Positions 38,460 through 49,378 are shown, counted from the first letter of the stretch. The stretch: DNA of 64,000 nucleotides from Roseibium sp. TrichSKD4 (GCF_000148725.1 NZ_GL476317.1:30546-94545); one strand, 5' to 3'. The notes: generated by a model not told the origin, from the letters alone. Program-made: numbers and translations.

Positions 38460-39383
38460 CTAACCCGGCAGGACTTCATCTTCGCTTGCAAATGCGCGGT
38501 GGGCTTCGTCGAGAAGCCACGTCCTGAAGGCTTTGACGACCGGGCGCAAGGTTCGGTTTTCTGGATAGACAAAATGATAGGCTGTAGCCTGGGACAGGGA
38601 CACATCGAACAATTGAACCAGCCGTCCTGCTGCTAACTCGTCGCGAATGAAAAAGCTTGGCATCAAGGCCGCGCCCAGGTGGTGAATTGCAGCTTCCGAG
38701 ATCATGACAAACTGTTCGAACCGAGCGCCTTGGAAAGCCACGTCCGTTTGAACTCCAGCAACATCAAACCATTGTCGCCACGCCAGAGGCCGTGTTGCCA
38801 GTTGAAGCCGTGGCACGCGGGTCAAGTCAGTGGGCTCTGAAATATTATGCCGGTCCCGGAACACCGGTGACGCAACTGGAATCACATCCTCTGGAAACAG
38901 GGGCTCGGCAATGGCCCCAGCCCAAACAGGGTCCCCGTGGTGGATCGCACCATCGAAGGATTCATTGGCGAAATCGAAGGGTTGAAGACGCACACTCAGG
39001 TTCAGTCCGGCTTTTGGATAGACTTTTAGAAATCCGGACAGGCGCGGGGCCAGCCACCGCGTTCCAAAAGTCGGCAAGACAGCCAAGTTGAGGACGTCTT
39101 CACTGCCGGCATAAGACATGACTTGCCGGGTGGCACTGGTTAGGGATTCCATCGCGCCGCGGATATCATGCAGGTAAATCCGTCCGGCATCCGTCAGAAC
39201 AATCCTTTGCCGGACCCGCCGAAACAGCTCAACACCAAGCCGGTCCTCCAACTGACGAACCTGTTTGGATATGGCCCCCTGAGTAAGGTGGAGTTCCTTT
39301 GCCGCACGCGTGAAACTGCCGTGGCGCGCCGCGCACTCGAAGGCAATCAGCGTGTCTGCCGGCGGAATGAAGGCGCGCCTCAT
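38460..39383 (-). CDS. LysR-family regulator (GcvA/GcdR-like)
   Basis: 307 residues. N-terminal HTH: FECAARHGSFTRAAKELHLTQGAISKQVRQLEDRLGVELFRRV. The C-terminal co-inducer domain includes LNLAVLPTFGTRWLAPRL, typical of the GcvA group. It is divergent from gcdH with 155 bp between, the usual arrangement in which such a regulator controls glutaryl-CoA dehydrogenase. Probable effector: glutarate or a related acid (inference). Confidence 0.9.
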   Translation of the reverse strand: MRRAFIPPADTLIAFECAARHGSFTRAAKELHLTQGAISKQVRQLEDRLGVELFRRVRQRIVLTDAGRIYLHDIRGAMESLTSATRQVMSYAGSEDVLNLAVLPTFGTRWLAPRLSGFLKVYPKAGLNLSVRLQPFDFANESFDGAIHHGDPVWAGAIAEPLFPEDVIPVASPVFRDRHNISEPTDLTRVPRLQLATRPLAWRQWFDVAGVQTDVAFQGARFEQFVMISEAAIHHLGAALMPSFFIRDELAAGRLVQLFDVSLSQATAYHFVYPENRTLRPVVKAFRTWLLDEAHRAFASEDEVLPG

Positions 39384-39538
39384 GAGATTTCCTTCAAGGA
39401 CCTAATTATTCCAAATTGGCATAAACTTTGTCGAAGCTTTCCCTTTATTGCAAGACCGGAACATCCCATACTCGCCAAAACCGGAATGTTTGGGCAGCTA
39501 TTGTGAGATCGCCTGAACCCAAATGAAGGGCCACCACC

Positions 39539-40756
39539 ATGAATGCACCAGCACAGATCAAATCCTCCCCAGCCGGTGGCGGCGTATTCGACTGGCAAGA
39601 CCCGTTTTTCTTGAAAGCACAGCTGGGTGAAGATGAAACCCTGATCATGGAAAGCGCACAGTCCTATGCGCAATCGAAGCTGCAGCCGCGTGTGATTGAG
39701 GCCTACCGGGAAGAAAAGACGGACCGGGAGATCTTTAATGAGATGGGCGAACTGGGCCTTCTCGGCATAACCCTGCCAGCGGACTATGGCTGCGCGGGAG
39801 CGTCTTATGTGTCCTATGGCCTCGTTGCCCGTGAAGTAGAACGTGTGGACTCCGGCTACCGGTCCATGATGAGCGTTCAGTCTTCGCTGGTCATGTATCC
39901 GATCTACGCCTACGGATCGGAAGAGCAGCGCCAGAAGTACCTGCCAAAACTCGCCTCGGGAGAATATGTCGGGTGTTTTGGCCTGACAGAGCCGGATGCC
40001 GGGTCCGATCCGGCAGGGATGCGGACGCGTGCCATCAAAACGGACAGCGGTTACCGACTGACCGGCTCCAAAATGTGGATTTCAAACTCACCGATTGCGG
40101 ATGTCTTTGTTGTTTGGGCGAAATCGGAAGCCCACGATGGTGCGATCCGCGGCTTCGTTCTGGAAAAGGGCATGAAGGGCCTCTCCGCCCCAAAAGTAGG
40201 CGGCAAACTTTCCTTACGGGCGTCCATCACCGGCGAAATCGTCATGGACAATGTTGAAGTCGGTGAAGATGCGCTACTACCGAATGTGTCCGGTCTCAAG
40301 GGTCCGTTTGGCTGCTTGAACCGTGCCCGGTATGGCATTTCGTGGGGTGTCATGGGAGCAGCTGAAGACTGCTGGACCCGCGCGCGTCAATACGGACTGG
40401 AACGTGAGCAATTTGGGCGCCCGCTTGCCCAAACCCAGCTGTTCCAGAAAAAACTGGCAGACATGCAAACCGAAATCGCACTTGGCCTTCAAGCGGCTTT
40501 ACGCGTTGGGCAGTTGTTTGATGCCGGTCAGGTTGCCCCGGAAATGATTTCGCTCATCAAGCGGAACAATTGCGGCAAAGCCCTCGATATTGCCCGTCAG
40601 GCCCGTGACATGCACGGCGGCAATGGCATTCAGGAAGAATATCATGTGATGCGTCACGCGCAGAACTTTGAAACCGTGAATACCTATGAAGGAACACATG
40701 ACGTTCATGCGCTGATACTGGGCCGCGCGCAGACCGGCTTGCAGGCGTTTTTCTGA
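39539..40756 (+). CDS. gcdH: Glutaryl-CoA dehydrogenase
   Basis: FAD enzyme that oxidises and decarboxylates glutaryl-CoA to crotonyl-CoA in lysine, tryptophan and glutarate breakdown. 405 residues. ACAD motifs: [34 protein letters not shown], the Arg-rich [19 protein letters not shown] specific to GcdH, and catalytic Glu in [20 protein letters not shown]. Divergent from the LysR gene. The product could enter the FadJ-like enzyme's pathway. Confidence 0.94.
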   Translation: MNAPAQIKSSPAGGGVFDWQDPFFLKAQLGEDETLIMESAQSYAQSKLQPRVIEAYREEKTDREIFNEMGELGLLGITLPADYGCAGASYVSYGLVAREVERVDSGYRSMMSVQSSLVMYPIYAYGSEEQRQKYLPKLASGEYVGCFGLTEPDAGSDPAGMRTRAIKTDSGYRLTGSKMWISNSPIADVFVVWAKSEAHDGAIRGFVLEKGMKGLSAPKVGGKLSLRASITGEIVMDNVEVGEDALLPNVSGLKGPFGCLNRARYGISWGVMGAAEDCWTRARQYGLEREQFGRPLAQTQLFQKKLADMQTEIALGLQAALRVGQLFDAGQVAPEMISLIKRNNCGKALDIARQARDMHGGNGIQEEYHVMRHAQNFETVNTYEGTHDVHALILGRAQTGLQAFF

Positions 40757-40797
40757 TCGTCCTGTCTGACTGACTTCTGACGCTTTGGGAGGAGCGG

Positions 40798-41979
40798 ATG
40801 ACGGATCGGACTGCAGATGTTGTGATCGTGGGCGGCGCGGTGATGGGATCATCGGCCGCCTGCCATCTCGCGCAGCGCACGAATTTTTCCGGGCAGGTTG
40901 TTGTTCTGGAGGCTGACCCGTCGTACCAGACTTGCGCCTCGGCGCGGTCCGCAGCGTCTATTCGGCAGCAGTTTTCATCTGAGATCAATATCGAGATTTC
41001 ACTGTATGGTATCAGCTTTCTGCGTGATATCGGGACTAACTTGGCAGTTTCAGGAGAACAGCCAGTTATCGACCTGAAAGAAGGCGGCTATCTGTTTCTC
41101 GCTACACCCGACAAACTAGCCATTTTGGAAGAGAACCACGCTCTCCAAACCAAACTTGGAGCTGATATCGGGCTGTTCGACCAAGGCGGATTATCCAACC
41201 GCTATCCCTGGCTTACAGTCGATGATCTCTCCGGTGGATGCCATGGTCTCTCCGGGGAAGGCTGGTTTGACGGGTATGCGCTGCTTCAGGCCTTCCGCAA
41301 AAAGGCGCGCTCACTTGGTGTCGACTATGTTGGTGAACGGGCGGAGAAGATTGAGCGCACTGGCGCAGACTGGTGTATTCATCTTTCCAGTGGGGACCGC
41401 TTGAGCGCACCGATTTTGGTCAATACGGCGGGAGCTTCCGGCGGCGCGGAGATTTGCAAACAGGTTGGTCTTTCTGTTCCAATTCATAGTCGCAAGCGCT
41501 GCGTCTTTACGTTTGAATGCCGCGAAACACTGCCCGATTTTCCGCTGCTGATTGACCCGACCGGCACCTATGTTCGCCCGGAAGGCGCTGGCTTTATTTG
41601 CGGAAGTGCACCTGCTGAGGATGACGACACAGACAGTTCTGATTTTGACGTAGATTACAACCTGTTTGAGGAGCATATCTGGCCGACGCTAGCCCATCGT
41701 GTTTCCGCCTTTGAGGCCATCAAACCGGGTGCGGCCTGGGCTGGCCATTACGACATGAACCTATTTGACCACAACGCGTTTGTGGGCCCCGTTCCTGGAA
41801 TAGACGGCTTTTATCTGGCGCTCGGGTTTTCCGGGCACGGGTTACAACAAGCACCTGCTGTCGGGCGAGGCCTCTCAGAGATCATCATTTCAGGTGGTTA
41901 TGAGACGCTGGACCTGAGCCCACTTTCTATCGAGAGGCTTTGGTCGACGACGCCCCTTGTTGAGCGCAACGTGGTTTAA
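40798..41979 (+). CDS. FAD-dependent oxidoreductase, DAO family
   Basis: D-amino acid oxidase/sarcosine oxidase-like flavoprotein, 393 residues. Dinucleotide fold DVVIVGGAVMGSSAACHLAQ with an acidic VVLEADPSYQTCASARSAASIRQQF following. C-terminal FAD region GLGFSGHGLQQAPAVGRGLSEII (seen as ALGFSGHGLQQAPAVGRGL). Strong ribosome binding site GGGAGGAG. 41 bp behind gcdH and possibly co-transcribed; substrate probably an N-methyl or other amine-bearing acid. Confidence 0.88.
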   Translation: MTDRTADVVIVGGAVMGSSAACHLAQRTNFSGQVVVLEADPSYQTCASARSAASIRQQFSSEINIEISLYGISFLRDIGTNLAVSGEQPVIDLKEGGYLFLATPDKLAILEENHALQTKLGADIGLFDQGGLSNRYPWLTVDDLSGGCHGLSGEGWFDGYALLQAFRKKARSLGVDYVGERAEKIERTGADWCIHLSSGDRLSAPILVNTAGASGGAEICKQVGLSVPIHSRKRCVFTFECRETLPDFPLLIDPTGTYVRPEGAGFICGSAPAEDDDTDSSDFDVDYNLFEEHIWPTLAHRVSAFEAIKPGAAWAGHYDMNLFDHNAFVGPVPGIDGFYLALGFSGHGLQQAPAVGRGLSEIIISGGYETLDLSPLSIERLWSTTPLVERNVV

Positions 41980-41996
41980 CGCACGCAGTCCGCTCT

Positions 41997-42866
41997 TCAA
42001 CCCGCCTCGGACACAACCAGCTCACTTTCAGAACCATTTCCGGGCTTTAAAGGCGCTGGTGAAGTAGGGGCTGAACCCTTTTTGTTTTGCGTCCAGTTCA
42101 CGACTTTCGACAAGGCTTCTTCCATTGTGCCCTTTAGGCGCTTAACCCGAACCCTATCCGGTTCAAAGGGCGGCGTTTCGTGGCGCAGATAGGCGCGCTG
42201 TGCCACAACGATGGTCATCGCATGCACGCCTTTTCTGGGGTCCCCATAGGTTCTTGTAATGTGGCCGCCGGTAAACAGGTCATCAATTCCGATGGAGAAG
42301 CCTGTCACGCCCTTAAAGCAGCCCGCAATGACATCCTTCAGGCCTGCATCGCAAGACTTTCCTTCTGCCGTTCCCAAACTCACCATCGGCAGCCCGCGAT
42401 CGCAAAATCCCTTAATACGCGACCGCATGGACTGACAATCGAACACTGCGATTTCGCTATGCTGCTGTTTCAAACGGGCAATTTCTGCGTCAATGGCCTT
42501 ATGAAACGGGTCATGAAACAGCAAAAGGCGCTGCTCGTGCTCGGCTGCGCCCGGCTCTTCCTCATATTTGTAGATCTTTTTGCCATCCAACGTCAGGGTC
42601 GGGCAACAAGAGGTTGAACTGTCTTCTCCAACCTCAAAATCCGTGGGAGCCCGGTCCACATCGGCGACCAGCTTGGAAATCGTGGAATAGATGACGGTAG
42701 CGTCCAAATCTTCGGAAAGATCAAATACCTGATCCAGATGCCAGGACATATCCGTCTTCAGACGTCCGGTGGCGCTCATTCGGCTCTCTACCGCAGGGGG
42801 GATCGCTGCCCCAGTGTGCGGCAGACAGATAAGAAGCGGGCCATTGCCTTTTTTGACACGAATCAT
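41997..42866 (-). CDS. N-formylglutamate amidohydrolase-family protein (HutG-like)
   Basis: Zn-dependent hydrolase family, 289 residues. Opening LLICLPHTGAAIPPAVESRM, then DMSWHLDQVFDL, VADVDRAPTDFE and VFDCQSMRSRI with expected metal and substrate residues, and IGIDDLFTGGHITRTYGDP towards the end. HutG cleaves N-formyl-L-glutamate in histidine breakdown, but no other hut gene is near, so another N-formyl or amide substrate is possible. About 35 C-terminal residues (KKGSAPTSPAPLKPGNGSES) are low-complexity. Confidence 0.85.
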   Translation of the reverse strand: MIRVKKGNGPLLICLPHTGAAIPPAVESRMSATGRLKTDMSWHLDQVFDLSEDLDATVIYSTISKLVADVDRAPTDFEVGEDSSTSCCPTLTLDGKKIYKYEEEPGAAEHEQRLLLFHDPFHKAIDAEIARLKQQHSEIAVFDCQSMRSRIKGFCDRGLPMVSLGTAEGKSCDAGLKDVIAGCFKGVTGFSIGIDDLFTGGHITRTYGDPRKGVHAMTIVVAQRAYLRHETPPFEPDRVRVKRLKGTMEEALSKVVNWTQNKKGSAPTSPAPLKPGNGSESELVVSEAG

Positions 42867-43173
42867 TCTTTAGCCTCGGAACACCTGACACGCCATGATA
42901 GACGGTCTTTTCGCGCGACAACTGTGAAATGGACAGGAAATCCGGCTCCGCCCAGAACAGCGGGGATTAACCTATCAGGGCACTGAAACTCAACAATTTT
43001 TCCAAAGTTCTAACGTTAGGGTACATAACACGGTAAATTTTTGCAGCAGCTAAATTGAGTTGATCACATTTCCTGTTCACTGCTGCAGAATTTTGTGCAG
43101 CCCGCCAATACCCGGTTTAAAAGAAAAATTCTCGCCTCATTATTTATGAGCTACCCATTTTTCGGAGCCTTTC
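42867..43173. promoter_or_regulatory. Divergent regulatory region with long-spaced inverted repeat
   Basis: 307 bp between two divergent genes, AT-rich, no gene. TGCAGCAG (43042-43049) and CTGCTGCA (43080-43087) form 8-bp perfect arms 30 bp apart, and GTGCAGC follows at about 43095. Possible paired operator sites. Confidence 0.4.
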
Positions 43174-44351
43174 ATGACACTTCAGCGCGGAAAAGAATTT
43201 CTGATGATACCGGGACCAACCAACATCCCGGATGAAGTTCTGCGTGCCATGCACCGCCGGCGATGGATATCTATGACGGCCCTTTGGTCCAAACCACTGA
43301 AACCTGTCTGGCCGGATTGAAAAAGCTCTTTCGAACCTCCCACCAGCCCTACATTTATGCTGCGAATGGTCATGGAGCCTGGGACGCAGCCTTGTCGAAC
43401 ACCCTTTCGGTCGGCGACCGGGTTCTTGTGCTCGAATCCGGACTGTTCGGGACGGCATGGGGCGAAGCGGCAAAGACCATGGGGCTTCATGTTGAAACGC
43501 TCACTGGCGACTGGAGCAAACCCGTCGACCCAGACGCCTTGGAAGAGGCCCTGCAAAAAGACAGTTCCCATTCGATCAAGGCCGTGCTGGTTGTGCAAGT
43601 TGATACTGCCTCTGGTGTCTGGAACGACATTGAGCGCTTGCGCCGGGCAATAGATGCAGCTGGCCACCCTGCCCTTTTCATGGTCGACACAATTGCCTCA
43701 CTCGGCTGCATGCCATTCAAGATGGATGAGTGGGGTGTTGATGTGGCGCTCACCGGCTCGCAAAAGGGTTTGATGTGTCCGCCAGGGCTTTCATTCGTTG
43801 CAGCTGGCCCGAGGGCGCGAGAAGCGCATGTTTCTGCCGGATTGCGCTCCAACTATATGGACTGGACCTTCCGCGACGGGCCGGTGCATTACCACAAATA
43901 TTGCGGCACACCGCCGGAACACCTGCTTTTTGCCTTCAAGGCTGCATTGGAACTGATATTTGATGAAGGGCTTGAGCAGGTATGGCACCGCCATGCGCTA
44001 CTTGCCAAAGCCACCCGCCAAGCCATCGATGTCTGGGGCAGGGCGGGAGCCATGCACATCATGGTCGAGGACCCCGCTGCCCGCTGCAACAGTGTCACAG
44101 TGGTCAAGGCTACTGATTGGGAAGCGGCCCCACTTCGCGAGTTTACTCAAAATATCTGCGGCGTCACGATTGGTGGGACAATCGGTGATGGTGTGGGCGA
44201 AGGCTTTCGGATTGGACATATGGGCCATGTCAGCGCCGCCATGTTGCTGGGCACCCTCGCCAGCGTTGAAACCGGTTTTGAAAAACTTGGCATCCCCCAT
44301 GAGAAAGGCGGCGTGACCGCTGCGATGGCCACTCTCGCCAAAGCAGTCTGA
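43174..44351 (+). pseudogene. Class V aminotransferase (serine/alanine-glyoxylate type), frameshifted
   Basis: PLP enzyme that would move an amino group from serine or alanine to glyoxylate, about 392 residues if repaired. The start at 43174 (GGAG 6 nt upstream) reads MTLQRGKEFLMIPGPTNIP and on to LRAMHR, then the frame changes by -1 near 43255-43262 to PAMDIYDGPLVQTTE. Adding one C in the run CACCGCCGG restores the family's MHRPAMDIYDG. The rest is intact: MVDTIASLGCMPFKMDEWGVD is split by normal spacing, PLP Lys in LTGSQKGLM, and RIGHMGHVSAAMLLG at the end. Either a recent pseudogene or a base-call error; an ATG at 43263 gives only a headless form. Confidence 0.85.
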
Positions 44352-44370
44352 CGGCCTATTCAATTCCTGC

Positions 44371-45840
44371 TCAAAGGCGCTTTTCAAGCTGGTCGCAGAT
44401 GGTTTTCAGAACCTCAATGCGCGCGTAGCGTTTGTTTTCGGACGAGATCAAGGTCCAAGGGGCATAAGGGGTCGAAGTTCTGTCGACCATATCGCCTGCT
44501 GCAATCGCATATTGATCCCATTTCAGGCGATTGCGCCAATCCTCGTCGGTGATCTTGTGCTGCTTGTAGGCCGTTTCTTCGCGCGCCTTGAAGCGCCGAA
44601 GCTGTTCCTCAGCGCTGATCGCCAGCCAGAATTTGCAGACCATGAACCCGAACCCGGTCAATTCACGCTCAAATTCGTTGATTTCATTATAAGCCCTGAG
44701 CCAGTCCTCATGACTGGCAAAGCCCTCTACACGCTCCACCAGCACGCGCTCGTACCACGAGCGATCAAAGATCGCGACCTGCCCCTGACGGGGAAGCCGG
44801 CGCCAGAAACGCCAGAGATAAGGGCGGGCTTTTTCCTCATCCGTTGGGGCCGAGATCGGGTAAACCTTGTAAATGCGTGGATCCATAGGCCTGATCACCC
44901 GCCGAATGGCCCCACCCTTTCCAGCTGCATCGTTGCCCTGAAATACCAGCACCATGCCGGTTTTTGAAAACCCCTTGTGGTCGGTCAGGTCGGACAGGCG
45001 CGCCTGCAGTTTGTCGCGCTGCTTTTCATAGTCGTCCTTGTCCAGTTTGGCGGTCAGATCAATCGCATCCACAGCGGACTGCCTGCTGAGCCCAATCACA
45101 ACAGGCGGGGCAGAAACGGCGGCCGATGCCCCTTCATCCAGTTTCAGCCGCATGGACCGAGCAACTGTCTGGCCAACAGCAGCATCCCGGTACTCCGGAT
45201 CTTGCGAGGGGATAACAAACCGCGGAGCATGACCCCTGCTGGTTTCGAGAATGATCTTTTCACCGAGAGTCGTGGCCTTATCGTAGTTCTTGAGCGCAGC
45301 CCAATCGGCCAATACATGCCGCGCCTTGTTTTTCTTTTTGCCAATTTTCTGAAGCCGCTTTTCCTGCTTCTTTTTTGGCAAGACATACCAGAACTTAAAT
45401 AAGAGGACGCCTTCAAGCGCCAACATCTCCTCAAACCGGCGGATGCGGTCAAGCTCGTGTTCGACGTCCTGATCATCTATTTTACCAAAAACACGATCTC
45501 TCAAAATACGCTGATACCAGCTTCCGAATACGATGGCTGTTTCGCCCTTCGCCGAAAGATCCCGCCAATATCTCCAAAGGCGGGGGCGCAGGCGGGCTGC
45601 TTCCAGTGGGTCTGAATAAGCGTTGCAAACAAGATGGCGCGCATCCATCCACTCATAAAGCCGCGCAACAGATTCGCCCTTGCCTGCACCATCCAATCCG
45701 TCCACGACAATGATGGTCGAGAATTCCTTCTTCTCAATCATTTCAAGCTGGGCAGATAACAGGTTTTCGCGGATTTCCGGCTCCAGCTTCTTGAACGTTT
45801 TCTTGTCCATCTTCTGGGGGAGTTCCGCAGATTCAAACAT
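44371..45840 (-). CDS. pap: Polyphosphate:AMP phosphotransferase (PPK2 class II, two-domain)
   Basis: Transfers phosphate from polyphosphate to AMP, making ADP. 489 residues from the ATG at 45840 (GGAG upstream); a frame to 45921 adds 27 unlikely residues. Two tandem PPK2 domains: the first with Walker A DGLDGAGKGESVARLYEWMD and the second with QGNDAAGKGGAIRRVIRPMDPR, then FDRSWYERVLVERVEGF (Walker B/lid). In class II enzymes the C-terminal domain is the active one. Convergent with the aminotransferase. Confidence 0.93.
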   Translation of the reverse strand: MFESAELPQKMDKKTFKKLEPEIRENLLSAQLEMIEKKEFSTIIVVDGLDGAGKGESVARLYEWMDARHLVCNAYSDPLEAARLRPRLWRYWRDLSAKGETAIVFGSWYQRILRDRVFGKIDDQDVEHELDRIRRFEEMLALEGVLLFKFWYVLPKKKQEKRLQKIGKKKNKARHVLADWAALKNYDKATTLGEKIILETSRGHAPRFVIPSQDPEYRDAAVGQTVARSMRLKLDEGASAAVSAPPVVIGLSRQSAVDAIDLTAKLDKDDYEKQRDKLQARLSDLTDHKGFSKTGMVLVFQGNDAAGKGGAIRRVIRPMDPRIYKVYPISAPTDEEKARPYLWRFWRRLPRQGQVAIFDRSWYERVLVERVEGFASHEDWLRAYNEINEFERELTGFGFMVCKFWLAISAEEQLRRFKAREETAYKQHKITDEDWRNRLKWDQYAIAAGDMVDRTSTPYAPWTLISSENKRYARIEVLKTICDQLEKRL

Positions 45841-46124
45841 TATGTGTCTCCAAAAGGTGTAAGGCACCCGTCGCAAGTCTTGTTGATTCTTGGCGTGCTC
45901 TGCCGAAGCCAATGCGGGCACAGACCCTGCACTGCTTCAATTCAACTCTTCACATTACGTAAAATCAACAGGTTACCAGCACACAGTCTCATTATCCGTT
46001 CGAACCGGAACAAAATCATATAGAATTGGGTGTGAACTCTATTGGTTGGAGCGATGTGAGCCTATATGAAACCTGATCCGCATTTTATATTCGTCGCACC
46101 CTGCAATCCTGACTTCGCGAACAC

Positions 46125-48180
46125 GTGCCAGATTTTCTAAATCAGATCCTCAATTTCATTGCCGAAAACCCGTCGATTGCGGGCATGGTCTGCTTTGCCG
46201 CGGCTATGGGAGAGGCTTTGTTCATTATCGGGCTGGTGGTCCCAAGCACGGTTGTTCTTGTCGGTGCGGGCACATTGATCGGCCTTGGCAAACTTGATCC
46301 AGTATCGATTTTCATCTGGACCACACTGGGAGCCACGGCTGGCGATGCGCTCTCCTATTGGTTCGGCTATTTCTACAAGGACAAGATCAAGAGCGTTTGG
46401 CCGCTGTCCCGATATGCTGATCTGGTCGTTCGGGGAGAGGAATATTTCAAGAAACACGGCGGCAAGAGCGTTTTCATCGGCCGATTTGTCCCTGGTGTGA
46501 AATCCGTTGTTCCGGGTATCGCCGGCATGGTCGGAATGGACGCCTGGCGCTTTACGGTCGTCAACTTCACTTCGGCGGTTGCCTGGACCGCCGCTCACAT
46601 TGGACCGGGCATTATCGCAGGCACTGCACTTGATGCTCTCGGCCAAATCAGCGCCCGCCTTGCGCTGGTTGTTGGCGCACTGTGCGTGATCGTCTTCCTT
46701 GCCGTCATGCTGGGACGCTGGCTGATCCTGATTATCATACCGCTGTTCCCCGGAGCTCACTCCGCTCTTCACGGTTGGTTTGCCCGTCGAAACAATCGTA
46801 TCAGCCAGTGGATTGCGGAGACCTTTGACCCGGCGCACCCCCGCTCTGCGGGCATGATCGCGTCTGCGATCGTCCTCTTGATCAGCTTGCCCACCTTCTT
46901 CTGGTTCATTGGCGAAATCTCACCCGGCGAACCGATGGTTCGTGCGGATGTTGCGATCCTCAACCTGTTGAAGGCTGAGAACACCGGCGGGTGATACGTT
47001 CATGATCGCCGTCACCACCTTGGGTGACGGGGTTGTCGTGACCGCCATCACCCTTGTGGTTGCGCTTTATCTTTTGTCCCGCAAAGCTTGGCGCAGGGCA
47101 ACCGGCTTTCTGGTTGCCATGGCGGCAACGGCGGTTTTTGTACCGGTAATCAAACTGATGCTGCACCGCTCGCGACCCATAGAGCTCTATTCCGGTGCCG
47201 ACGCGTTCAGTTTTCCCAGCGGACACGCCACGCTCAACGCGGTTTTGTTCGGCATTTGCGCGGTCCTGATTGCCCATGACCGCAGCCGTTGGACCAAGGC
47301 CGGCGTTTTCACCGTGACTGCCATCTATGTGATCACAATGGGCTTTTCCCGGATTTATCTGGGAGCCCACTGGATGTCAGATGTCCTTGGCGGTCTGTTG
47401 TTCGGTATCGCAATGGTTTCGGCCTTCGGCTTCGTGTTTGGCCCAATCCGAAATGAAAAAGTCGGCCGGGTCACTCTGGCTGCTCTGGTGATTGGAACCT
47501 TGTCTGTGGTCGGCACCTGGCATGCCGTCAAATCTCATGACACTGCCCTGGAGGCTTATGCCCCAAGGGTCAATACCGAGATCTTGGCTGCAGCAGATTG
47601 GATGGAAAACACTTGGCAAACCATGCCTGAGCGTCGAATTGAGCTCAATGGAGACGATGAAGAGCCACTGGTGATCCAGTTCGCAGGTTCCCTGGAAAAG
47701 TTTGCCGAAATCACCAGCGCCCAAGGATGGCAACGACCGCCGCAATGGTCGCTGAGCAGCGCAAGCGGTTTTGTTGAAGGGCAAACACCACCGGACTCAC
47801 TACCCATTTTGCCGCGAAGCCAAAATGGCAGGCAGCCCGATTTGGTGTTGATCCAGAAAGACCCGGATGATGTCAAAGCCGGAAGATGGGTCATGCGCCT
47901 ATGGCCAAGCGAATACCGCATTCTCAATGGCAGTGCGCTTGAAACGCTTTATCTTGGCAGCGTTGTTCACGAAGACATCATGCGCCCGATGGGCGAGTTC
48001 TCAGGACCACGGACTGACCGAGATTTCCCAAGCGCGGAAGGAAACCCGGCTCTCCTTATTCCCGGGTCTGTCCTACGCACCCGCGCAAATGGCTCGCAGG
48101 TGGTCCTTGCCATCCTGCCGACAGCCCATTCGGCCACTAGTTCGGACGAAACTCCACCGGCCAGCGCCCCGGATCAGTAG
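46125..48180 (+). pseudogene. DedA-PAP2-LssY fusion protein gene, split by frameshift
   Basis: Normally one membrane protein: a DedA/SNARE-associated domain, a PAP2 lipid phosphatase and an LssY-like tail. The first frame (GTG at 46125 to TGA at 46994) has DedA motifs EALFIIGLVVPSTVVLVGAG and FIGRFVPGVKSVVPGIAGM. The second, open before 47002 and ending 48180, has PAP2 motifs KLMLHRSRP, FPSGHAT and SRIYLGAHWMSDVLGG, then the LssY part. The natural link LLK-x-LRTPAGDTFM is present but out of frame between about 46971 and 46976, as if two bases were lost. Two separate proteins could be made if the ATG at 47002 is used. Confidence 0.85.
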
Positions 48181-49174
48181 CGTTTCCGTCACAATCGAAT
48201 TTTTCCCGGTATTCAAGCAGTTCGAGCTCAAGCACCTCCCCGGGGCCATCGATCAGACGGAAGGTTTGGCGAACACCACAATCGCCCGATCCCCGCTTGA
48301 AGTCCGTTGTGACGATGTGGCCGAGCCTTCCATCAACCTCAGCGCTCATAGCGGCATAGTTCTGGTATCCTTCCAGCCAAGGTGGATTGGGCAAGGTTAG
48401 AAGTTCCCCTTACGCCCCGGCCGGGTTTTGGGTTAGACCAAACACCCCGGCCCCCTGATAGGCGCCCATCGTGCAGGGGATTTGCCACAACAAGTAACCA
48501 TCACTGATTTCATAACGCGCCCCGCCCCAGGCAAACGCACCGCCAATGTCGCAATCTTCTGCTGCAAAATCGCGCATCAAGGTGCGCAAGACCCGCGGAA
48601 CCTCAGCCACATCGGCGAGCAACCGCTCCGGACCAATTGGCACCCCGGCTGGAAGACTGGCAGAGGGTGGAGATACTTTTGTTTTTTGAGGAACACATCC
48701 GCTTAGCCCCTTGGCATTGGCCGTGAACGGAATTTTTCCCTTCTGAATGACCGTCAATTTCACTTTATCAAACTGAACAAATTGATCTTGGAAAGTATAG
48801 TCGATCACCTCGATCTGAACCTTCACCTTCCGGTCGCTGGTGGCAAACACATAATGCTGGCCAAATCCCCCTTCTCCGCCGTGCACCAACTGCTGTAAAG
48901 AATAGAAATCCCCCCCGATTTTGAGCCGTGCGGGCTCCACACGACCGTCCCCCGGTTTGGCTGCATGTAGCAAAAACGCATATCGGTCCGTTTCCGGGTC
49001 TTTGTTGTGCTGCCAGAAGGACAACCTGCATTCAGGTAAACCTCCTTGCAGATCATTTGTTCCAAACAGTTTCAGGGCGATTTCATGCTCATTATCTGAT
49101 GCGAGGGCATCTTGCCTTGCAATTCCTGCGAAGACCGCAGACAAAACAAGAGAAAGTCCCAAAATCCGTAACAT
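48137..49174 (-). pseudogene. DUF1176 secreted protein gene with in-frame stop
   Basis: Periplasmic DUF1176 protein. GGAAGGACG precedes the ATG at 49174, which opens with a signal peptide MLRILGLSLVLSAVFAGIA. The body carries VPRVLRTLMRDFAAEDCD and LLWQIPCTMGAYQGAGVFGL, then a TAA at 48410-48412. The same frame continues GELLTLPNPPWLEGYQNYAAM, FKRGSGDCGVRQTFRL, LLEYREKFDCDG and WPVEFRP, the typical DUF1176 C-terminus, to a stop at 48137. One base change explains it. The tail overlaps the end of the DedA-PAP2 gene by 44 bp, tail to tail. Function of the family is unknown. Confidence 0.85.
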
Positions 49175-49346
49175 TGGCTGCGTCCTTCCCCACCCTATTA
49201 ACGCGCAAGTTCGTTTGATTGCTACCATAAGTAAACACAACCCAGTCACGATAACGAGCGAGAAATTGAGTATTCGGCAAAAGGTGCAGGCCAATTTCAC
49301 GTTCAAGCTACATTGGACTTGATATCCGGCCTGCGTATCCTTATAC

Positions 49347-49362
49347 TTTCAATAAATTGAAA
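49347..49362. promoter_or_regulatory. SqrR/BigR-type operator candidate before the sulfide operon
   Basis: TTTCAATAAATTGAAA is a perfect 7-2-7 palindrome and contains TTC-N8-GAA, the core of the ATTC-N8-GAAT site of persulfide-sensing ArsR repressors SqrR/BigR. It ends 16 bp before the first start codon. No regulator gene is in the window. Confidence 0.65.
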
Positions 49363-49378
49363 CTTTTGGGTTTGACTG

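Noticed and set aside
48137-48394. Separate small gene with TTG start
   Set aside because: Same frame as the DUF1176 gene and matches its C-terminus; it is the part after a nonsense codon.
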